This document shows, one piece after another, positions 7,156 through 9,564 of a stretch of 9,564 nt of DNA. Source of the DNA: Cohaesibacteraceae bacterium (GTDB taxonomy: Bacteria; Pseudomonadota; Alphaproteobacteria; Rhizobiales; Cohaesibacteraceae). Each line of letters starts with the position of its first letter. Position 1 is the stretch's first letter. The notes beneath the pieces were generated by a model that saw only the letters and a list, made by a program, of their open reading frames with translations, did no database searches and had not been told where the DNA came from. Location: NCBI GenBank assembly GCA_016764535.1, contig JAESRR010000184.1, forward strand, positions 5,411-14,974, written 5' to 3'. The translations under genes were made by a program, and so were the position numbers.

Positions 7156-7163
7156 ACACACAA

Positions 7164-7532
7164 GTGGCCCGCATAGCTGGTGTCAATATCCCAACCAACA
7201 AGCGTGTTGTTATAGCGCTTCAATATATTTTCGGGATTGGTGCACTTAAATCACAAGAAATTGTGAATAAAGTAAAAATCCCTGCTGAACGTCGTGTCAA
7301 TCAATTGTCCGATGCCGAAATTTTGCAAATTCGCGAAGTTATCGACAAGGACGTGATGGTTGAAGGCGATCTACGTCGTGAAGTTGCGATGAACATTAAA
7401 CGATTGATGGACCTTGGTGCCTATCGTGGTTTACGTCATCGTCGCGGACTTCCCGTGCATGGTCAACGTACACGTACAAACGCCCGGACACGCAAGGGTC
7501 CAAAGCGGACGGTTGCTGGCAGAAGAAAATAA
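7164..7532 (+). CDS. rpsM: 30S ribosomal protein S13, GTG start
   Basis: S13 sits in the 30S head, binds the 3' domain of 16S rRNA, and contacts P-site tRNA and L5 across the interface. From GTG at 7164 the product is 122 residues and opens M(V)[15 protein letters not shown], the alphaproteobacterial start. Further blocks are [26 protein letters not shown], and the signature [15 protein letters not shown] at 95-109 before a very basic tail. The frame is open upstream to ATG 7065 (in-frame TAA at 7059-7061), which would add 33 residues with no family resemblance; AGGAG at 7151-7155 supports the GTG. It is the first gene of the alpha section. A 67-base gap with two hairpins follows. Confidence 0.96.
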   Translation: MARIAGVNIPTNKRVVIALQYIFGIGALKSQEIVNKVKIPAERRVNQLSDAEILQIREVIDKDVMVEGDLRREVAMNIKRLMDLGAYRGLRHRRGLPVHGQRTRTNARTRKGPKRTVAGRRK

Positions 7533-7575
7533 TCCACATTTTCGGTGGAGCCGCCGGTTTTTTAACGGCGGTGGA
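7533..7575 (+). promoter_or_regulatory. Two tandem inverted repeats in the rpsM-rpsK gap
   Basis: Immediately after the rpsM stop, TCCAC (7533-7537) can pair with GTGGA (7545-7549) around a seven-base loop. Next, CCGCCG (7551-7556) pairs with CGGCGG (7566-7571) around a nine-base T-rich loop. A second copy of GTGGA at 7571-7575 offers the first arm an alternative partner. The run of T lies inside the second loop, not after the stem, on both strands, so an intrinsic terminator is unlikely. Confidence 0.5.
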
Positions 7576-7599
7576 GAGATCGAGGTTTAAAAGAGAAAT

Positions 7600-7989
7600 A
7601 TGGCGAAGGATACTTCCCGCGTTAAACGTCGCGAGCGAAAGAATATTAGCTCCGGTGTAGCGCACGTGAATTCCACGTTTAACAACACAATGATTACCAT
7701 TACAGATGCACAGGGAAATACTATTTCCTGGTCGTCAGCTGGTGCGATGGGCTTTAAAGGCTCACGAAAATCAACTCCTTATGCTGCGCAGGTTGCTGCC
7801 GAAGATGCGGGCAAAAAAGCTGCCGAGCATGGCATGAAGACTTTGGAAGTTGAGGTTCGTGGACCAGGTTCAGGCCGTGAATCAGCGCTTCGTGCGTTAC
7901 AGACTGTAGGCTTCACTGTTACATCCATTCGGGACGTAACACCTATTCCGCACAATGGTTGTCGTCCTCGCAAACGCAGGCGCGTTTAG
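7600..7989 (+). CDS. rpsK: 30S ribosomal protein S11
   Basis: S11 lies on the 30S platform, binds the central domain of 16S rRNA near the E site and helps form the mRNA exit channel where the Shine-Dalgarno helix sits. The 129-residue product has the usual length. Family blocks are [20 protein letters not shown] (19-38), the [20 protein letters not shown] stretch, [16 protein letters not shown] (85-100), and the C-terminal [15 protein letters not shown] with the Asn-Gly pair known to become isoaspartate in E. coli. An in-frame TAA at 7588-7590 fixes the ATG at 7600 as the start. The ribosome binding site is poor: AGAG four bases away, or GAGG at 7582-7585, about 14 away. Confidence 0.97.
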   Translation: MAKDTSRVKRRERKNISSGVAHVNSTFNNTMITITDAQGNTISWSSAGAMGFKGSRKSTPYAAQVAAEDAGKKAAEHGMKTLEVEVRGPGSGRESALRALQTVGFTVTSIRDVTPIPHNGCRPRKRRRV

Positions 7990-7999
7990 TGATTTTTCG

Positions 8000-8027
8000 T
8001 GCTCTGTTGCAGGTATGTGTCAGAGCA
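8000..8027 (+). promoter_or_regulatory. Hairpin in the rpsK-rpoA gap
   Basis: TGCTCTG (8000-8006) and CAGAGCA (8021-8027) form an exact seven-pair stem around a 14-base loop, with one further G-U pair outside (7999 with 8028). A T-run (7993-7997) precedes it and none follows, so on the + strand it is not a terminator. It fills the place where rpsD lies in E. coli. The role is unknown; an RNA processing or attenuation structure is possible. Confidence 0.45.
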
Positions 8028-8044
8028 TGGGGTGACCCAAACGA

Positions 8045-8049
8045 GAGGG
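8045..8049 (+). promoter_or_regulatory. Shine-Dalgarno for the rpoA GTG start
   Basis: GAGGG lies seven bases before GTG at 8057. An in-frame TGA at 8051-8053 lies between this site and the start, so translation cannot begin further upstream. Confidence 0.8.
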
Positions 8050-8056
8050 TTGAAAA

Positions 8057-9073
8057 GTGATCCAAAAAAATTGGCAAGAGCTTATCAAACCAACGAAGCT
8101 CGAGATTGTCAGTGATCCTAACAAACCACGTGTTGCGACCGTTGTTGCGGAGCCGCTTGAACGTGGATTTGGTTTGACGCTTGGTAATGCCTTGCGGCGC
8201 GTGTTGTTGTCTTCACTCCAGGGTGCAGCAATTACAGCTTTGCAAATTGATGGCGTTTTGCACGAGTTTTCATCGATTGCCGGTGTACGTGAAGACGTTA
8301 CCGATATTGTTTTGAATGTTAAGGAAATTGCTCTTCGTATGGAGAGCGAAGGACCTAAACGGCTTGTTCTTCGTAAGGAAGGCCCCGGTGTCGTAACTGC
8401 CGGTGACATTCAAACATTGGGTGATATCGAGATCCTGAATCCAGAACTTGTACTATGTACGCTGGATGTTGGAACGGAAGTGCGTTTCGAATTTACGGTT
8501 GAGTCTGGCAAGGGGTATTCCCCTGCTGAACAAAATCGTCCTGACGATGCTCCGATTGGTCTTATTTCAGTTGATAGTCTTTATTCTCCTGTTCGCCAGG
8601 TGTCTTACAAGGTGTCTAACACCAGGGAAGGCCAGGTACTGGATTATGACAAGCTTAATCTGGAACTGGAGACAGACGGTTCAATCTCCCCTGAGGATGC
8701 GGTAGCGTTTGCTGCTCGTATTTTGCAGGATCAGCTTTCGATCTTTGTTAACTTCGAAGAGCCGGAAAAAGAAGTTGTACCGGAACAAGCTCCGGAACTG
8801 GCTTTTAATCCCGCTTTGTTGAAAAAAGTCGATGAGCTGGAATTGTCTGTGCGCTCGGCAAACTGCCTCAAGAACGACAATATTGTTTATATTGGCGACC
8901 TCATTCAGAAAACCGAGGCAGAAATGCTTCGTACTCCGAATTTCGGTCGTAAATCCTTGAATGAAATCAAGGAAGTTCTTGCTCAAATGGGTCTCCATTT
9001 GGGAATGGAAGTTGCCAATTGGCCACCAGAGAATATCGAAGAGCTGGCCAAGCGTTACGAAGAACAATATTGA
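8057..9073 (+). CDS. rpoA: DNA-directed RNA polymerase subunit alpha, GTG start
   Basis: The alpha subunit dimerises to scaffold the core RNA polymerase, and its C-terminal domain reads UP elements and activators. The 338-residue product opens [16 protein letters not shown]. The N-terminal assembly domain (about 1-235) includes [20 protein letters not shown] at 36-55 and the dimerisation/beta-contact surfaces. A linker with acidic and proline residues follows ([14 protein letters not shown]). The C-terminal domain (about 250-330) has VRSANCLK, where Arg266 matches E. coli Arg265 (DNA contact), then [15 protein letters not shown] and NWPP. The GTG is required because a TGA at 8051-8053 lies in frame just upstream. 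rpsD, found before rpoA in E. coli, is absent here. Confidence 0.98.
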   Translation: MIQKNWQELIKPTKLEIVSDPNKPRVATVVAEPLERGFGLTLGNALRRVLLSSLQGAAITALQIDGVLHEFSSIAGVREDVTDIVLNVKEIALRMESEGPKRLVLRKEGPGVVTAGDIQTLGDIEILNPELVLCTLDVGTEVRFEFTVESGKGYSPAEQNRPDDAPIGLISVDSLYSPVRQVSYKVSNTREGQVLDYDKLNLELETDGSISPEDAVAFAARILQDQLSIFVNFEEPEKEVVPEQAPELAFNPALLKKVDELELSVRSANCLKNDNIVYIGDLIQKTEAEMLRTPNFGRKSLNEIKEVLAQMGLHLGMEVANWPPENIEELAKRYEEQY

Positions 9074-9085
9074 AACATTTGACCA

Positions 9086-9100
9086 GCGGTTTGACACCGC
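9086..9100 (+). promoter_or_regulatory. Small hairpin in the rpoA-rplQ gap
   Basis: GCGGT (9086-9090) and ACCGC (9096-9100) pair exactly around a five-base TTGAC loop, 12 bases after the rpoA stop and 12 bases before the rplQ Shine-Dalgarno. It is short and has no T-tract. It may only separate the two translation units, or be chance. Confidence 0.35.
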
Positions 9101-9123
9101 CGGAGTAATTAAAGGAGAGGGCG

Positions 9124-9549
9124 ATGCGCCATCGGAAATCAGGCCGCAAGCTCAATCGGACATCATCTCATCGCAAGGCGATGTTTGCCAATATGGCAGC
9201 AGCTTTGATAAAGCATGAGCAGATTGTAACGACAGAGCCAAAGGCAAAGGAATTGCGTCGTTTTGTAGACAAGCTTATCACACTCGCTAAAAAGGGTGAT
9301 TTGCACGCAAGACGGCAGGCAATATCCAAAATTCGGGATCTTGATCAGGTTAAAAAACTGTTTGATGTTCTTGGTGAGCGTTATGCAGAACGGCAGGGTG
9401 GCTATACCCGCGTACTGAAAGCTGGTTACCGTTATGGTGACAATGCAGCTGTTGCTGTTATTGAGCTTGTTGATCGTGATCCTGATGCAAAAGGCAAGGA
9501 TTCTGGTCCAACAATAGACATGTCCGAAGCTGCTTCTGAAGCAGCTTAG
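9124..9549 (+). CDS. rplQ: 50S ribosomal protein L17
   Basis: L17 is a large-subunit protein near the exit tunnel on the solvent side. The 141-residue product opens with the conserved [20 protein letters not shown], then [20 protein letters not shown] and [18 protein letters not shown], and has [20 protein letters not shown] at about 92-111 followed by VIELVDRD. The C-terminal tail after residue 118 is acidic and flexible and longer than in E. coli L17 (127 residues); it ends MSEAASEAA, a tandem SEAA repeat. AGGAG at 9113-9117 lies six bases before the ATG. It closes the alpha operon; the window ends 15 bases after the stop. Confidence 0.97.
   Translation: MRHRKSGRKLNRTSSHRKAMFANMAAALIKHEQIVTTEPKAKELRRFVDKLITLAKKGDLHARRQAISKIRDLDQVKKLFDVLGERYAERQGGYTRVLKAGYRYGDNAAVAVIELVDRDPDAKGKDSGPTIDMSEAASEAA
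9527..9547 (+). repeat. Perfect 10+10 inverted repeat spanning the rplQ stop codon
   Basis: AAGCTGCTTC (9527-9536), one T, then GAAGCAGCTT (9538-9547). As RNA it folds into a stem of up to nine pairs with a three-base loop. The right arm includes the first base of the TAG stop. The 17 bases left after it show no T-tract. It could be the stem of a terminator or an mRNA 3' end, or a by-product of the SEAASEAA coding repeat. Confidence 0.75.
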
Positions 9550-9564
9550 CTCAAGTCTGTATAC

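Larger units (their letters stand above)
6976..7163 (+). promoter_or_regulatory. adk-rpsM leader region
   Basis: The longest non-coding stretch of the window, 188 bases. From the left it holds a weak four-pair hairpin right after the adk stop (6980-6991), a sigma-70-like promoter (7002-7029), and a bulged stem pairing 7035-7041 with 7064-7071 (CATC/GATG plus CCC/GGG across a bulged T). It ends with an exact hairpin at 7130-7145 that stops five bases before the rpsM Shine-Dalgarno. The layout suggests a separately initiated alpha-type transcript with a leader of about 130 bases. All pairings were found by eye; no folding energy was calculated. Confidence 0.5.

Noticed and set aside
7065..7163. 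A 33-residue N-terminal extension of S13 from ATG 7065 (or a shorter one from ATG 7098).
   Set aside because: The frame is open, but there is no ribosome binding site before either ATG and no resemblance to S13. AGGAG at 7151-7155 and the conserved ARIAGVNIP opening support GTG 7164.
7551..7575. Intrinsic terminator after rpsM (G/C-rich stem with a T-run).
   Set aside because: The T-run lies in the loop and no T-tract follows the stem on either strand, so it would not act as an intrinsic terminator.
8681..9097. 138-codon minus-strand frame across the end of rpoA.
   Set aside because: It is antisense to the alpha C-terminal domain, with no family features and no plausible ribosome binding context. 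Other minus-strand frames (such as 3629-4024 and 805-1125) are rejected for the same reason.

Overview
This window is a stretch of the conserved bacterial ribosomal-protein supercluster (the tail of S10, then spc, then alpha), read entirely on the + strand. Nineteen protein genes fill it: the 3' part of rplP, then rpmC, rpsQ, rplN, rplX, rplE, rpsN, rpsH, rplF, rplR, rpsE, rpmD, rplO, secY, adk, rpsM, rpsK, rpoA and rplQ. I see no RNA gene, mobile element, CRISPR array or horizontally acquired gene.

The gene order and the proteins point to an alphaproteobacterium of moderate GC, by eye a little under half. Four things support this. adk sits directly between secY and rpsM. rpmJ is missing from the secY-rpsM junction and rpsD from the rpsK-rpoA junction. 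S14 is the 101-residue zinc-free type. Adenylate kinase is the roughly 190-residue form with a short LID. The protein sequences look closest to those I know from Rhodospirillales-like or related lineages, but I cannot name a genus.

Layout. 1-714 is the end of the S10 section (L16, L29, S17). After an 85-base gap holding a small hairpin, 800-6403 is the spc section (L14, L24, L5, S14, S8, L6, L18, S5, L30, L15, SecY). It is tightly packed, with stop/start overlaps at rplN/rplX and rplX/rplE. adk follows, overlapping the secY stop by four bases. The longest non-coding stretch (188 bases, 6976-7163) separates adk from the alpha section (S13, S11, RNA polymerase alpha, L17). It holds a good sigma-70-like promoter (TTGACG, 16-base spacer, TATACA) and a potentially structured leader that ends in a hairpin just before the rpsM Shine-Dalgarno.

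Together the genes couple ribosome assembly (both subunits), the membrane translocon that docks ribosomes (SecY), adenine nucleotide balance (Adk) and the core transcription subunit (RpoA). The proteins themselves are ordinary. The less explained signal is in the gaps: every junction from adk onward carries an inverted repeat, and rplQ ends in a perfect 10+10 inverted repeat that overlaps its stop codon. Because rpsD, whose product S4 is the alpha-operon regulator in E. coli, is not in this operon, these leader and junction structures are the best candidates for a less-described regulatory arrangement. No clearly novel system is visible.
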